Shown one piece after another: positions 7,380 through 16,018 of a stretch of DNA of 54,735 nucleotides. The notes under the pieces are model-generated. The model worked only from the letters and a program-made list of their open reading frames with translations. It had not been told where the DNA came from and ran no database searches. This stretch comes from Megasphaera sp. MJR8396C (GTDB lineage: Bacteria; Bacillota; Negativicutes; Veillonellales; Megasphaeraceae). The position numbers were made by a program, and so were the translations under genes. The stretch covers positions 9,189 through 63,923 of the forward strand of contig NZ_KQ958201.1 of the NCBI RefSeq assembly GCF_001546855.1, written 5' to 3'. The stretch's first letter is position 1, and each line of letters opens with the position of its first letter.

Positions 7380-8897
7380 TTACTGTTTCAAGAGGCCCTT
7401 TGATACTAAATAGGCTCGGGCCACGTCAGCCGCCGGTTTTCCTTCGACGTCGACTTCGTAATTCATCTTGAGCATTTCGTCGGTCGTAATCATGTTGGCC
7501 AGTTTATTCAGCACCGGTACCAGTTGCGGATATTTCTTAATGGTGTCGGCCCGAAGGAGAGGCGCTCCCTGATACGGCGGGAACAGGCCCTTATCGTCTT
7601 GGAGCATGACCAGATCATGGGTGATGATTTCCGGGTCCGTCGAGAAGACGTCGATGACGTCGACGTTGCCCTTGTCGATGGCTTCATAACGAAGGCTCGG
7701 TTCCATGGTGACGACGGAAAGATTTAAGCCATACAGCGATTTCAGTCCCTTATTGCCGTCTTCGCGGTCGTTAAATTCCAAGGAGAAACCAGCTCTGGCC
7801 GTGTTTTCTACTTTCCTCAAATCGGAAATCGTCTTGAGGCCGTATTGTTCAGCATAAGAGCGCTTAACGGCGACGGCATAGGTGTTTTGGTATTCCATGG
7901 GTTCCAGCAGAACCAGGTCATCCTGTTTCAAGATGGCTGCTTTGGCCGCTTCATAGACTGCCGCCGGGTCATTGGACAGTCCCGTCATGGGCGGCTTAAT
8001 CAAGGACGATGTGACCGTCCCCGTAAATTCAGGATACATGTCGATAGATCCGTTTTTCAAGGCTTCATATAAGAAACTGGTCTTGCCGAAACTCGGCTTC
8101 ACTGTCACTTTAATATCCGTTTCATCTTCAATCAAATCTTTATACATATTGATTAAGATTTCCGGTTCCGATCCTAATTTCCCGGCTGCGATGAGGGTAT
8201 TTCCCGACAGGCCGCCGAGATTCATCGTCGACAGGATGAGGACGCCTAAGGCGACGATAAAGGACAGGCCGATGACTTTCAAGGAGCGCTTTTCTAAGAA
8301 CTTGATAATGCCGCTCACGACGACGGCCAAGAGTGCCGCTGCAATGGCCCCGATGAGGATGAGGGCTGAATTATTGCGGTCGATGCCGAGGAGGATGAAG
8401 GTCCCCAGACCGCCGGCACCGATCAAGGCCCCGAGGGTCGCCGTCCCGATGAGCATGACCGACGACGTACGGATGCCGCCGATAATGGACGGCATGGCCA
8501 GGACGAGTTCAAATTTTTTCAGCTTCTCCATGCGGCTCATGCCGAAGGCTTCAGCCGCTTCCTGAAGGAGTGGGTCTATCCCCTGGAGGCCCGTAATGGT
8601 GTTCTGCAAAATGGGAAACAGACCGTAGATGACCAGGGCCACGATGGCCGGCACCTTGCCGATGCCTAAGAAGGGAATGAAGAGCCCCAACAGGGCCAAA
8701 GACGGGATGGTCTGCAAAATCCCGGCCAGCTGCAGCGTCAGTTCCGAGGCCTTCTTATACCTTACGATAAAGATGGCAAAGGGAACGGCCAACAAGATGG
8801 CGATAAAGAGGGCGATCATCGAAATCTGTATGTGTTCCAACAATAATTGGACCAGTTCGCCCTGCCGTTCACTGAATGTACTCACTAAATTTTCCAT
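7380..8897 (-). CDS. Glycine betaine/choline-type ABC transporter, permease fused to substrate-binding protein (OpuB/ProWX type)
   Basis: A 505-residue fusion. Residues 1-215 are the inner-membrane permease with about five or six hydrophobic segments and the coupling-loop [20 protein letters not shown]; residues 235-505 are an extracytoplasmic OpuAC/ProX-like binding domain ([35 protein letters not shown]). Such fusions import quaternary ammonium osmoprotectants such as betaine, carnitine or choline. The start is four bases past the stop of the ATPase gene, so the MarR regulator, ATPase and this protein form one operon. The ligand is not certain; the related OsmF-type proteins bind other solutes. 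Confidence 0.9.
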   Translation of the reverse strand: MENLVSTFSERQGELVQLLLEHIQISMIALFIAILLAVPFAIFIVRYKKASELTLQLAGILQTIPSLALLGLFIPFLGIGKVPAIVALVIYGLFPILQNTITGLQGIDPLLQEAAEAFGMSRMEKLKKFELVLAMPSIIGGIRTSSVMLIGTATLGALIGAGGLGTFILLGIDRNNSALILIGAIAAALLAVVVSGIIKFLEKRSLKVIGLSFIVALGVLILSTMNLGGLSGNTLIAAGKLGSEPEILINMYKDLIEDETDIKVTVKPSFGKTSFLYEALKNGSIDMYPEFTGTVTSSLIKPPMTGLSNDPAAVYEAAKAAILKQDDLVLLEPMEYQNTYAVAVKRSYAEQYGLKTISDLRKVENTARAGFSLEFNDREDGNKGLKSLYGLNLSVVTMEPSLRYEAIDKGNVDVIDVFSTDPEIITHDLVMLQDDKGLFPPYQGAPLLRADTIKKYPQLVPVLNKLANMITTDEMLKMNYEVDVEGKPAADVARAYLVSKGLLKQ

Positions 8898-8900
8898 AAT

Positions 8901-9629
8901 TTACCCCTCATCGAAAAAACGTTTGACAACTTCATGAGCCGGATGAGCTTTGACCTCTTGCGGCGTATCGAGCTGTACGACGTCACCGCTGCTCATGACG
9001 CAGATACGGTCGCCGAGCTTCACCGCTTCGGCCATGTCGTGGGTGACAAAGACGATAGTCATTTTAAAGGTCCGGTGAAGATTTTTGATGAGCTCCTGCA
9101 GTTGGTTGCGGCTGATGGGATCGAGAGCGCTAAAGGGCTCGTCCATCAAGAGGATATCTGGTTTAGCCACGATGGCCCTCAGGATGCCGACGCGCTGCTG
9201 TTCGCCGCCGGAAAGGTCACGGGGATAGCGGTTCATATACTGGTCGGCGTCAAGGCCGACTAAGGACAAATAGGCGCGAATCGTCTTCTGCCGTTCTTCC
9301 TTGGGCCAGCCCTTCATTTCCGGAATGATTTCGATATTTTCATAGACCGTCAAATTGGGAAAGAGGGCCCCGGTCTGGAGGACGTAGCCAATATTCAGCC
9401 GCAATTGTCTCGGCTCGAGCTGACTGATGTCGGTGCCGTCGATGAGGACCGTGCCCTCTGTCGGCGTCAATAATCGGTTAATCATCTTTAAGGTCGTCGT
9501 CTTACCGCTGCCGCTGGTCCCGACGATGACGAAAAATTCGCCGGTCTCGATGGTTAGGCTCATGTGCTGTAAGGCCGGTTTCTTGTCATAGATTTTGCTC
9601 ACATCGTTAAATTCAATCATGGTAGTCAC
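8901..9629 (-). CDS. Betaine/choline-type ABC transporter ATP-binding protein (OpuBA/OpuCA type)
   Basis: Cytoplasmic ATPase energising the adjacent permease-binding protein fusion. Walker A VGTSGSGKTTTLKMIN, Q-loop YVLQTGALFPNLTV, signature LSGGEQQRVGI, Walker B ILLMDEPFSALD and switch VTHDMAEA are all intact. It starts MTTMIEFNDVSKIYD and overlaps the MarR gene end by 17 bases, indicating translational coupling. At 242 residues it lacks the C-terminal CBS pair that many OpuCA proteins use for osmotic or cyclic-di-AMP sensing, so control is probably at transcription, through the MarR protein. Confidence 0.92.
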   Translation of the reverse strand: MTTMIEFNDVSKIYDKKPALQHMSLTIETGEFFVIVGTSGSGKTTTLKMINRLLTPTEGTVLIDGTDISQLEPRQLRLNIGYVLQTGALFPNLTVYENIEIIPEMKGWPKEERQKTIRAYLSLVGLDADQYMNRYPRDLSGGEQQRVGILRAIVAKPDILLMDEPFSALDPISRNQLQELIKNLHRTFKMTIVFVTHDMAEAVKLGDRICVMSSGDVVQLDTPQEVKAHPAHEVVKRFFDEG

Positions 9630-10059
9630 CTATAGTCCTTGCCAATGCGTCTGTAAACTTACGGCTAATGCGTAACAACAGGTCCTGCTCCGTCGGCGTC
9701 AATTCACTCATGGCCAGCGTTTCTGCCTTTTCCAGTAAGTCCAGCACCGATGCCGCGTAGGCCCGTCCTTTCTCGCTCATTTTGATCAGCTTCATCCGCT
9801 TGTCCTGCGGATTTTCTTCAAAGAGAAGGTACCCCTTTTCCTTAAAGGATTTGATCGTCGCATTGACGACCTGCTTCGTCGAATACGTCTTTTGAGCAAT
9901 CGCATGTTGAGGGATGCCTTCCGGATTGTCATAAATCCACATCAAGATGAGCATGGATTTGCTCTGAAGCCCTTTTTTCCGGGCATAATTTTCAAAAATC
10001 GACATCTGGTTGTCTCGGATTCGCGAATAGTCTTTTGTCTTTTGATCGATGTCCGTCAT
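9613..10059 (-). CDS. MarR-family transcriptional regulator, likely controls the osmoprotectant transporter
   Basis: A 148-residue winged-helix protein: the MarR core with helices at SKSMLILMWIYDNPEGI and QHAIAQKTYSTKQVVNATIK, and a wing FEENPQDKRMKLIKMSEKGR. GAAAGGGGGACAGCCG precedes the ATG. It is the first gene of the operon with the ABC transporter and overlaps the ATPase gene. MarR-type repressors (GbsR, OpcR) are known for choline/betaine uptake in Bacillus, which supports a similar role; identity with either is not shown. A nested inverted repeat 175-190 bases upstream is a candidate operator. Confidence 0.88.
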   Translation of the reverse strand: MTDIDQKTKDYSRIRDNQMSIFENYARKKGLQSKSMLILMWIYDNPEGIPQHAIAQKTYSTKQVVNATIKSFKEKGYLLFEENPQDKRMKLIKMSEKGRAYAASVLDLLEKAETLAMSELTPTEQDLLLRISRKFTDALARTIGDYHD

Positions 10060-10183
10060 CGGCTGTCCCCCTTTCGGAGCATTTCGACGTTAGGTCCAAC
10101 TCTTTCTTACAGCTAACGAGGGATTTTATCATACGCACGCTGCCGTAAAAGCCGGAGTGTATCAGTCCAATATCACCAGATAA

Positions 10184-10264
10184 TTGGTCAAAATATTTTA
10201 CTTTTTTAATCATAAAACAAAACGGACCTATTCGTCAAATAATTTGACCATTAAGTCCGTTGAT
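10184..10264. promoter_or_regulatory. Nested inverted repeat in the divergent region, candidate MarR operator
   Basis: In the 350-base gap between the MarR gene and the MmcQ-type gene. GTCAAAT/ATTTGAC (10234-10240 and 10242-10248, one-base centre) sits inside a wider AACGGAC...GTCCGTT inverted repeat, and a further half-site GGTCAAAATATTTTA lies at 10186-10200. A 7-1-7 palindrome suits a MarR dimer. A terminator is less likely because no gene reads into it from either side. I see no other gene in the gap. Confidence 0.5.
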
Positions 10265-10409
10265 TCTTTTGCATTTTCAGTTGAATAGATGATAATACGA
10301 CAAATATTTGCAGTCGGCCCTAAAAAAATTCGCCTCACCTTATGGCATCTGCTACAATAGTCCTAAGATAACCGCCTGACGGCGCTGCGATGTAAAGGAG
10401 TTGGTCATC

Positions 10410-11093
10410 ATGAATACCATAGAAGACACGATATTTGCCCGAAAAAGATGGCTTGAAGACAAGATGCTGGCCTTCGGCTTTGAAAAAGAAGGGCAGGAAT
10501 ACTGCTATGAATGCGACTTTTTCGACGATGATTTTACGGCCCGCCTGTCCGTATCGGCCAAGGGCCAAGTCACGGGAACGGTCATTGACAAGATCAACGA
10601 CGAAGAATACTATCCCCTTCGCCAAAAAGAGGCTGCCGGCGCCTATGTATCGGCTGTCCGGGATGCCTATGAAACGCTCCTCAACGGCATCGCTGCCGCC
10701 TGCTGTAAGGACGTCCTCTTTGCCTCCGACCAAGCTAACCGTCTGATGGAGCGTATCTTAAAGACCTTTATGGTCCGTCCCGACTTCCCCTGGGAAAAGA
10801 CCGAGGCCTACCAATCGTACGGAACCTTTCGCCACGCCGACAGCGGGAAGTGGTTTGCCCTGGTCATGAACGTCAAGAAAAAAGTATTGGATAAGGACGA
10901 CAACGAAAAAACCGTCGACATCGTCAACGTCAAAATCGATTCGAAGCAAAGCGAAGAAATTCGCAAGCACCCCAACATATACCCGGCCTACCATATGAAC
11001 CATAAGACCTGGATTTCCATCGTCCTCGACGAAGGCCTTACGGATGATGAAGTCATGGCCTTCATCGAAACCAGCTTCCGACTGACCGAATGA
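10410..11093 (+). CDS. MmcQ/YjbR family protein
   Basis: The C-terminal half (about 110-227) carries the MmcQ/YjbR DNA-binding-like fold: SYGTFRHADSGKWFALVMNV, VDIVNVKID, HMNHKTWISIVLDEGLTD. The N-terminal half (1-105) is an additional domain seen in longer family members. The family has a double-wing, DNA-binding-like structure but no established role. The start chosen is the ATG at 10410, nine bases after AAAGGAG; a TTG at 10401 lies directly against the ribosome site. It is monocistronic, divergent from the MarR operon and convergent with kptA. Confidence 0.85.
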   Translation: MNTIEDTIFARKRWLEDKMLAFGFEKEGQEYCYECDFFDDDFTARLSVSAKGQVTGTVIDKINDEEYYPLRQKEAAGAYVSAVRDAYETLLNGIAAACCKDVLFASDQANRLMERILKTFMVRPDFPWEKTEAYQSYGTFRHADSGKWFALVMNVKKKVLDKDDNEKTVDIVNVKIDSKQSEEIRKHPNIYPAYHMNHKTWISIVLDEGLTDDEVMAFIETSFRLTE

Positions 11094-11128
11094 GACGAAG
11101 TTTTTTATGAATAGCCCCGATGGATCAC

Positions 11129-11677
11129 TTAGCCTTCTTCAGAAGAATAGGGTCTGAGAAACTGAGGCTCTACCCGCTTGGTCAGCCAGACGCCATTGAC
11201 GGATCGGTAAAAGACATGGCCCTTCCGATGCATGTCGCCGCTGTGGACGCAAAAAATGACCGGCCTTCCATGACGGCGGCCGACGTTTTCCGCCGTCGTC
11301 ACATCGCCCGAGAGGTGGACGTAGAGCCGCGACTTCGGCACCAATCCTTCTCGTTCGATAGCGGCGGCGTACTTTTCCCCCGTCCCATGGTAAAGGATTT
11401 CCGGCGGCGTCACGACGGGAAGTTCGACGTCGACAGCAATGGAATGGCCCTGATTGGCCCGTATCTTGGTCTTATCGTCGTTGAAAGAATAGCGCTGTTT
11501 GTTGTCCGTCCTGACGATTTCCTCCAAGATTTGTCTGTCGAGGGGATATTTTTTCCGGACGCCCTGTATGAGTTCTTCCACATCGGCCCAGCCGTGCTCG
11601 TCAAGATCGATGCCGGCCACCCAGGGTTTATGCCGCAAAATGAGGCTGATAAAGCGGCTGGTCTTGGTCAAATCCAT
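11129..11677 (-). CDS. kptA: RNA 2'-phosphotransferase (Tpt1/KptA family)
   Basis: Removes a 2'-phosphate from RNA by transfer to NAD+, yielding ADP-ribose 1'',2''-cyclic phosphate; its job in bacteria is unclear, as they lack the tRNA splicing path that makes the substrate. The N-terminal RNA-binding part has SRFISLILRHKP; the C-terminal ART-like part has ILYHGTGEKY, RLYVHLS and RHGRPVIF, typical of KptA. ATG at 11677 has AAAGGAG upstream; the frame extends to 11842 without another good site. Length 182 is normal. It is divergent from the malic enzyme gene and converges with the MmcQ-type gene. Confidence 0.93.
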   Translation of the reverse strand: MDLTKTSRFISLILRHKPWVAGIDLDEHGWADVEELIQGVRKKYPLDRQILEEIVRTDNKQRYSFNDDKTKIRANQGHSIAVDVELPVVTPPEILYHGTGEKYAAAIEREGLVPKSRLYVHLSGDVTTAENVGRRHGRPVIFCVHSGDMHRKGHVFYRSVNGVWLTKRVEPQFLRPYSSEEG

Positions 11678-11842
11678 GGCATTCACTCCTTTCCATATAG
11701 CTAAATTATAGCAAAGGTGAGGTCTTTCTGCATTCCTTGAAAAAAGTTCCATAACAAATAGATATGATACTGTCCAATTTTTGTCGTCTATGATACAATG
11801 GAAAAAATCAAAAAATTTATCGTTTCTGAAAGGAGCAGGCAT

Positions 11843-13471
11843 ATGAAAAAAGGTTATGAATTATTAAATGATCCCTTTTTGAATAAGGGCACGGCTTTTT
11901 CCATGGAAGAAAGAGCTGAACTCGGCCTTATCGGCCTTCTGCCGCCGACGGAACAAACCATCGAAGTACAGGCCCAGCAGGTGTACGGCAATTTCCAGGC
12001 GAAGCCCAATGTCAGTGAAAAACGCCATTATCTCATGAATATTTTCAGCCGCAACCGGACGCTGTTTTACTACGTCTTCAAACAGCATATCGCTGAATTC
12101 ATGCCGATCATCTACGATCCGGGCATTGCCGAAAGCATTCGGGAATACAGCCAGTTTTTCATTACGCCCCAAAATGCGGCCTACCTTTCGGTCGAACATC
12201 CGGAACAAATCGAAGAGTCCCTGAAAAATACGGCCATGGGCCGCGATATCGAGCTCATCGTCGTCACCGATGCCGAAGCCATCCTGGGTATCGGCGACTG
12301 GGGCACGAACGGCGTCGGCATCTCGACGGGCAAGTTGATGGTCTATACAGGAGCTGCCGGCATCGACCCGGCCAAGGTCCTGCCGGTCGTCATCGATGCC
12401 GGTACCAATCGCCAGAGCCTCCTCGACGATCCCTTGTATTTCGGCCTGCGCCATAAACGAGTTGACGACGACACATACTATGCCTTCGTCGATAAATTCG
12501 TAAAACAGGTTGAATCGATGTTCCCCCGCCTCTACCTCCACTTTGAAGACTTCGGCCGCGGCCATGCTGCCGTGCTGCTGAAAAAATACGTCGATACCTA
12601 TCCCGTCTTCAACGACGACATCGAAGGAACGGGCATCATCACCTTGGCCGGCGTCCTCGGCGCCCTGGCCATTACCGGCGAAAAACTGGCCGACCAGCGC
12701 TACATGTGCTTTGGTGCCGGCACGGCAGGCTGCGGCATTGCCAAACGAATTTATCAGGAAATGCTCGATCAGGGCCTGTCAGAAGACGACGCCAAGAGCC
12801 GCTTTTACCTCGTCGACAAACAGGGCCTCTTATTCGACGACATGACCGATCTCACGCCGGAACAAAAACCCTTCGCCAGAAAGCGCTCGGAATTTGAAAA
12901 CGCCGCATCCCTTACGACGTTAGAAGCGGCCGTCAAAGCCGTTCATCCGACCATCCTCGTCGGCACGTCGACGCGAAGCGGAGCCTTTACCGAAGCCGTC
13001 GTAAAAGAAATGGCCTCCCAGGCCGCTCGTCCCATGATTTTCCCCTTGAGCAATCCGACAGAACTTGCCGAAGCCAAAGCCGAAGACCTCATCCGCTGGA
13101 CCGACGGCAAAGCCTTAGTCGCAACAGGCATCCCGACCGATCCCGTCACCTATAACGGCGTCACCTACGACATCGGCCAGGCCAACAACGCCCTCATCTA
13201 CCCCGGTCTCGGACTCGGCGTCATCGCCTCAGGGGCAAAACTCCTGACCGATAAAATGATCTCCGTCGCCGCCCACGCCATCGGCGGTATCGTAGATGCA
13301 AGTAAACCGGGCGCCGCCGTCCTTCCGCCAGTAACAAAACTCGACCAATTCTCCGAAACCGTCGCCATCGCCGTAGCCGAAGAAGCCGGAAAAGAAGGAT
13401 TAAACAGAAACGACGTCTCCGATCCCGAAGCCTGCATCAAAGCGTACAAATGGGAACCGGCTTATAAATAA
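11843..13471 (+). CDS. NAD-dependent malic enzyme / malolactic enzyme family
   Basis: Oxidative decarboxylation of malate to pyruvate, or direct malate to lactate plus CO2 in the malolactic branch. Sequence runs such as [56 protein letters not shown] and FPLSNPT are shared with lactic acid bacterial malolactic enzyme, as I recall it, more closely than with classic MaeA. The catalytic Tyr is in the FMPIIYDP region; metal ligands Glu-Asp are in HFEDFGR; NAD binding is at [15 protein letters not shown] at 11843 follows AAAGGAGC; 542 residues is the family length. A role in lactate/malate fermentation fits a Megasphaera-like organism. The two activities cannot be separated from sequence alone. 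Confidence 0.9.
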   Translation: MKKGYELLNDPFLNKGTAFSMEERAELGLIGLLPPTEQTIEVQAQQVYGNFQAKPNVSEKRHYLMNIFSRNRTLFYYVFKQHIAEFMPIIYDPGIAESIREYSQFFITPQNAAYLSVEHPEQIEESLKNTAMGRDIELIVVTDAEAILGIGDWGTNGVGISTGKLMVYTGAAGIDPAKVLPVVIDAGTNRQSLLDDPLYFGLRHKRVDDDTYYAFVDKFVKQVESMFPRLYLHFEDFGRGHAAVLLKKYVDTYPVFNDDIEGTGIITLAGVLGALAITGEKLADQRYMCFGAGTAGCGIAKRIYQEMLDQGLSEDDAKSRFYLVDKQGLLFDDMTDLTPEQKPFARKRSEFENAASLTTLEAAVKAVHPTILVGTSTRSGAFTEAVVKEMASQAARPMIFPLSNPTELAEAKAEDLIRWTDGKALVATGIPTDPVTYNGVTYDIGQANNALIYPGLGLGVIASGAKLLTDKMISVAAHAIGGIVDASKPGAAVLPPVTKLDQFSETVAIAVAEEAGKEGLNRNDVSDPEACIKAYKWEPAYK

Positions 13472-13512
13472 AGGCCAACAGCAGTAAAGAAAACTAAATA
13501 GAAGAAGATAAA

Positions 13513-13556
13513 AGAGCCATGGATTCATGTACAACCATAAATCCATGGCTCTTTCG
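13513..13556. terminator. Bidirectional terminator between the malic enzyme and the toxin-antitoxin pair
   Basis: AGAGCCATGGATT (13513-13525) pairs with AATCCATGGCTCT (13540-13552); CTTT follows on the plus side and TTTTATC on the minus side. It resembles the hairpin at 14493-14536. Confidence 0.75.
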
Positions 13557-13652
13557 CATCTAAAAATTGAATTTCTCCATAACAAGAATTGTAATGGCCA
13601 GTACAATTTTTCCTGAAAAGCAATCCAGTCCGAGGCAAAATCTCAGCGCGGC

Positions 13653-14069
13653 TCACGACCGATCGTCATCGTCTTGAATGCCAGTCATCTTTTCTTGTAA
13701 GGTCTGTTCCAAGGTAAGGAAAGCCGGAATGAATTTATCCCAAATGAGGTCTAATAAAACATTGATTTCGTTCTCGTTGTAAATATGGACCGAGAGATTC
13801 CGTTGTTTCAGCATAAGCAGCCATGTCTCGTCATCTTCTAAAAAACCTATTTTATAGGCAAGCTGCAAGATCTCCCTAGGTGAACCTGTTTCAGCTTCAA
13901 CGACACCGTGTACTCTCAGCACCTGCTGCAAGGCCTTCCAAGCCAATTCAAATGTCAAATTAAATTGACCGATAATGCCCGTCCGATAGATTTCATCATC
14001 ACGTCCACGCATGAAATCGGCACGCTTCAGGATGCGAAGACAATTTGAAAAATTATCCAACTTTTTCAT
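13653..14069 (-). CDS. hepT: HepT-family HEPN toxin (HI0074-type), MntA partner
   Basis: HEPN-domain RNase toxin, 138 residues. The sequence LKQRNLSVHIYNE contains the diagnostic RX4HXY motif (Arg, His, Tyr): Arg/His form the RNase site, and the Tyr is the residue AMPylated by the partner in the studied Shewanella system. The start at 14069 (MKKLDNFSNCL) gives a 17-base overlap with the nucleotidyltransferase gene; an upstream ATG at 14126 lies deep inside that gene. All key residues are present, so the toxin appears intact. It ends at the bidirectional terminator shared with the malic enzyme. Confidence 0.88.
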   Translation of the reverse strand: MKKLDNFSNCLRILKRADFMRGRDDEIYRTGIIGQFNLTFELAWKALQQVLRVHGVVEAETGSPREILQLAYKIGFLEDDETWLLMLKQRNLSVHIYNENEINVLLDLIWDKFIPAFLTLEQTLQEKMTGIQDDDDRS

Positions 14070-14346
14070 ACAGCGTGACCCCATCCCTTTCCAATTCCCG
14101 TTGCAGATTGTCAGAAACACCAGCATCTAAATTAACAACATCGATCATCAACAAAGAGTGCGCATGTTCCTTGATATCCCAGTAAAAGCCGTCAAAATCC
14201 CCGCCGCAGACAGCCAGATCAATATCGCTGCGTTCCGTCTGCGTCCCTCTGGCTCGGGAACCGAATAAAAGGACCCGACGAATCCCATGTTTCTCCGCAA
14301 ATCGAGAAATATCCTGCAAAACCACATCCGGTACGTTATAGGCCAT
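14053..14346 (-). CDS. mntA: MntA-type minimal nucleotidyltransferase antitoxin
   Basis: 97-residue MNT-fold protein. LLFGSRARGTQTERSDIDLA contains the exact GSX10DXD signature (Gly-Ser, ten residues, Asp-Ile-Asp), and a third acidic strand MIDVVNLD follows. In the characterised MntA-HepT pair this enzyme transfers AMP to a HepT tyrosine and neutralises it. It is the first gene here, with HepT overlapping its end. ATG at 14346 follows a GAGGGT-type site. Both proteins keep their motifs, so the module is likely functional. Confidence 0.88.
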   Translation of the reverse strand: MAYNVPDVVLQDISRFAEKHGIRRVLLFGSRARGTQTERSDIDLAVCGGDFDGFYWDIKEHAHSLLMIDVVNLDAGVSDNLQRELERDGVTLYEKVG

Positions 14347-14492
14347 ACCCTCACCCCGCCATCCATGATTATACCTTCATTCTATCATATCACAGCCAAT
14401 TAGCGAAATCTCTAATGAAAGTAAATGAGCCACCGTAATCAAAAATTACCCCACACCATGTTTCTAAAGATTCAATACCATCCATAGAACAT

Positions 14493-14536
14493 AAAAGCTA
14501 TGGACCCATGTATACAAACATAAATCCATAGCTTTT
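14493..14536 (-). terminator. Hairpin terminator at the distal end of the CRISPR array
   Basis: AAAAGCTATGGA (14493-14504) pairs perfectly with TCCATAGCTTTT (14525-14536). It lies just past the degenerate repeat, where a minus-strand array transcript would end. Its sequence resembles the terminator at 13513-13552. Confidence 0.6.
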
Positions 14537-14544
14537 TTCGTCCA

Positions 14545-14800
14545 AAAACAGCCCCCTTACGGGGATTATGGTTTCTAACGCCTAAAACAGATTAAGCAGA
14601 ACGAAAAAAATGCAAGAAGTTTCCGTCCCCTTACGGGGATTGAGGTTCTTAACTTACCAATAAGGCCATGGATAGCCTGTCATTCTACCGTTTCCGTCCC
14701 CTTGAGGGGATTGAGGTTCTTAACTGCCATAAACCGATTAACGGCCATTGCCATTATGTAGTTACGTTTCCGTCCCCTTACGGGGATTGAGGTTCTTAAC
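14545..14800 (-). CRISPR. Short CRISPR array, four repeats and three spacers, no cas genes in the window
   Basis: Repeat copies of 35 bases at 14619-14653, 14690-14724 and 14766-14800 plus a degenerate copy at 14545-14579. Spacers are 39, 36 and 41 bases. On the minus strand the repeat begins GTTAAGAACCTCAATCCCC and ends GGGGACGGAAAC with a CCCC/GGGG stem, as in many type I and type III repeats. One copy carries GA in place of AC (or the reverse) in the loop. The degenerate repeat at low coordinates marks the trailer, so the leader should be above 14800 and transcription on the minus strand. No cas1, cas2 or effector gene is visible within the window. Confidence 0.85.
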
Positions 14801-15058
14801 GGCACCCCTTACAGATGGCATAACTAAGCCATCAAAAATGGCGTTTGCGGGGCGGATTTTATTTTTGCCGTTTTTCAGCGTTTTATATTGATAATTGATA
14901 CTATAAACTATGAAAATCGGCATCATTGCTATTGCGGGGTGGAATATGCTTTAATGCCGTCTTCAATCAACTATATTTATTATACCACTGTTTATATTTT
15001 TATACACTATATACTTATACAGCATTTCAAGTCATACTTACTTTTTACTGCATAAAAT
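14801..15058 (-). other. AT-rich region beside the CRISPR array, probable leader
   Basis: No gene is visible. The stretch next to the first repeat is AT-rich with TATA-like blocks (for example 14980-15020), as expected of a leader and promoter reading into the array on the minus strand. Assigned by position only. Confidence 0.45.
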
Positions 15059-15091
15059 AAACAGGGATGATTTATTCAATCATCCCTGTTT
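15059..15091. terminator. Terminator downstream of the secreted-protein gene
   Basis: AAACAGGGATGATT (15059-15072) pairs with AATCATCCCTGTTT (15078-15091); on the minus strand it continues ATTTTATG. It would end the gene at 15207-15755. Confidence 0.7.
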
Positions 15092-15206
15092 AATATGGAA
15101 AGCACTTAAATTATCCTCATTATCTGCCAAAAGTATTCTGGAATCCCTGATTAGCATGGAAAAATGTGTCTGATATCAGAGAATTTCCACCGAGTTTCTT
15201 ATCTCA

Positions 15207-15755
15207 TTATTTCGTTACAAAGGGCAGGATGATGCCGTCGTTGACGGTGGTATACTGGCCATTTTGATAGGTCAGTAGGATCCAGGCCGGAGTGGCTCCT
15301 CCGCCGGCACGACGAACGACGATGCCTTTATAGCCATTTACGTTGTTTCCGGTCAGCATGACAGGTGTATGGACGAGGGTCCATTTTTGCTGAACCTGCC
15401 AATGTCCTTTTTTATCGGGGGACAGCCAAAACAGGGTATTGCCGCCGCTGCCGGAGGTATAGGGTCCTACGGCAAGAACCAGGGCATCGGTGATGCCATC
15501 GTCGTTGAGATCAACATAGTGATAGTAATAGGAGGTCTCTTTTTGTTCACTTGCCGTCATTTGCAATTCTCCAGCAATGGCCTTTTCAATCGCCTTATTG
15601 GAGAGGGCCGGCACACTGTCTTTCTGAGGTTTCTCGGAAAATACCCGTGTCCCCTGAGTTGGCTGTAGTCCTGCCGTATGGCTGGCCAAGGAAACACCGG
15701 AGGTCAGCATCAAACCGACAGTCAAGCAAATAGGAATGAATCGTTTCATTTTCAT
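15207..15755 (-). CDS. Secreted protein of unknown function
   Basis: Not assigned to a named family. The start MKMKRFIPIC at 15755 has AAGGTTGTG upstream; the frame runs further to 15836 without a site. The N-terminus is a clear signal peptide (KMKRF, then a hydrophobic stretch ending VSLASHTAG). The mature part contains DLNDDGITDALVLAVG, a calcium-loop-like pattern of the sort seen in VCBS/FG-GAP repeats (Asp at alternate positions), and a single-domain, beta-rich remainder. About 182 residues. It stands alone between the CRISPR region and the acetyltransferase. Confidence 0.7.
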   Translation of the reverse strand: MKMKRFIPICLTVGLMLTSGVSLASHTAGLQPTQGTRVFSEKPQKDSVPALSNKAIEKAIAGELQMTASEQKETSYYYHYVDLNDDGITDALVLAVGPYTSGSGGNTLFWLSPDKKGHWQVQQKWTLVHTPVMLTGNNVNGYKGIVVRRAGGGATPAWILLTYQNGQYTTVNDGIILPFVTK

Positions 15756-15984
15756 GGTTTCACAACCTTTTTTATAGATATAATTTCTCTTGATGTATCT
15801 TTTCTTGTGCAGTATCTCGACATGGATAGGCTTCAAAATTCAGTCTGTATCCTGAAACTGATTTCGCTAAGCGTTATCGCAGCGCATACCTGGTTTAGTA
15901 TAGCCGTCCCAAATTCCCTGCGCAAGAGAAGTTTGTATGGTCATATGATTTCTGTTAAACACTGCCCTTTTGGGCCTGTAACTT

Positions 15985-16018
15985 CCAAAAAGCAGGCTTA
16001 TCGCGAAAGATAGGCTGC
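15985..16018 (-). terminator. Probable terminator overlapping the end of the acetyltransferase gene
   Basis: GCAGCCTATC in the last codons pairs imperfectly with GATAAGCCTGC beyond the stop, followed by TTTTT on the minus strand. Confidence 0.45.

Noticed and set aside
10221-10264. Terminator in the MarR/MmcQ divergent region
   Set aside because: Neither flanking gene reads into it; an operator is the simpler explanation.
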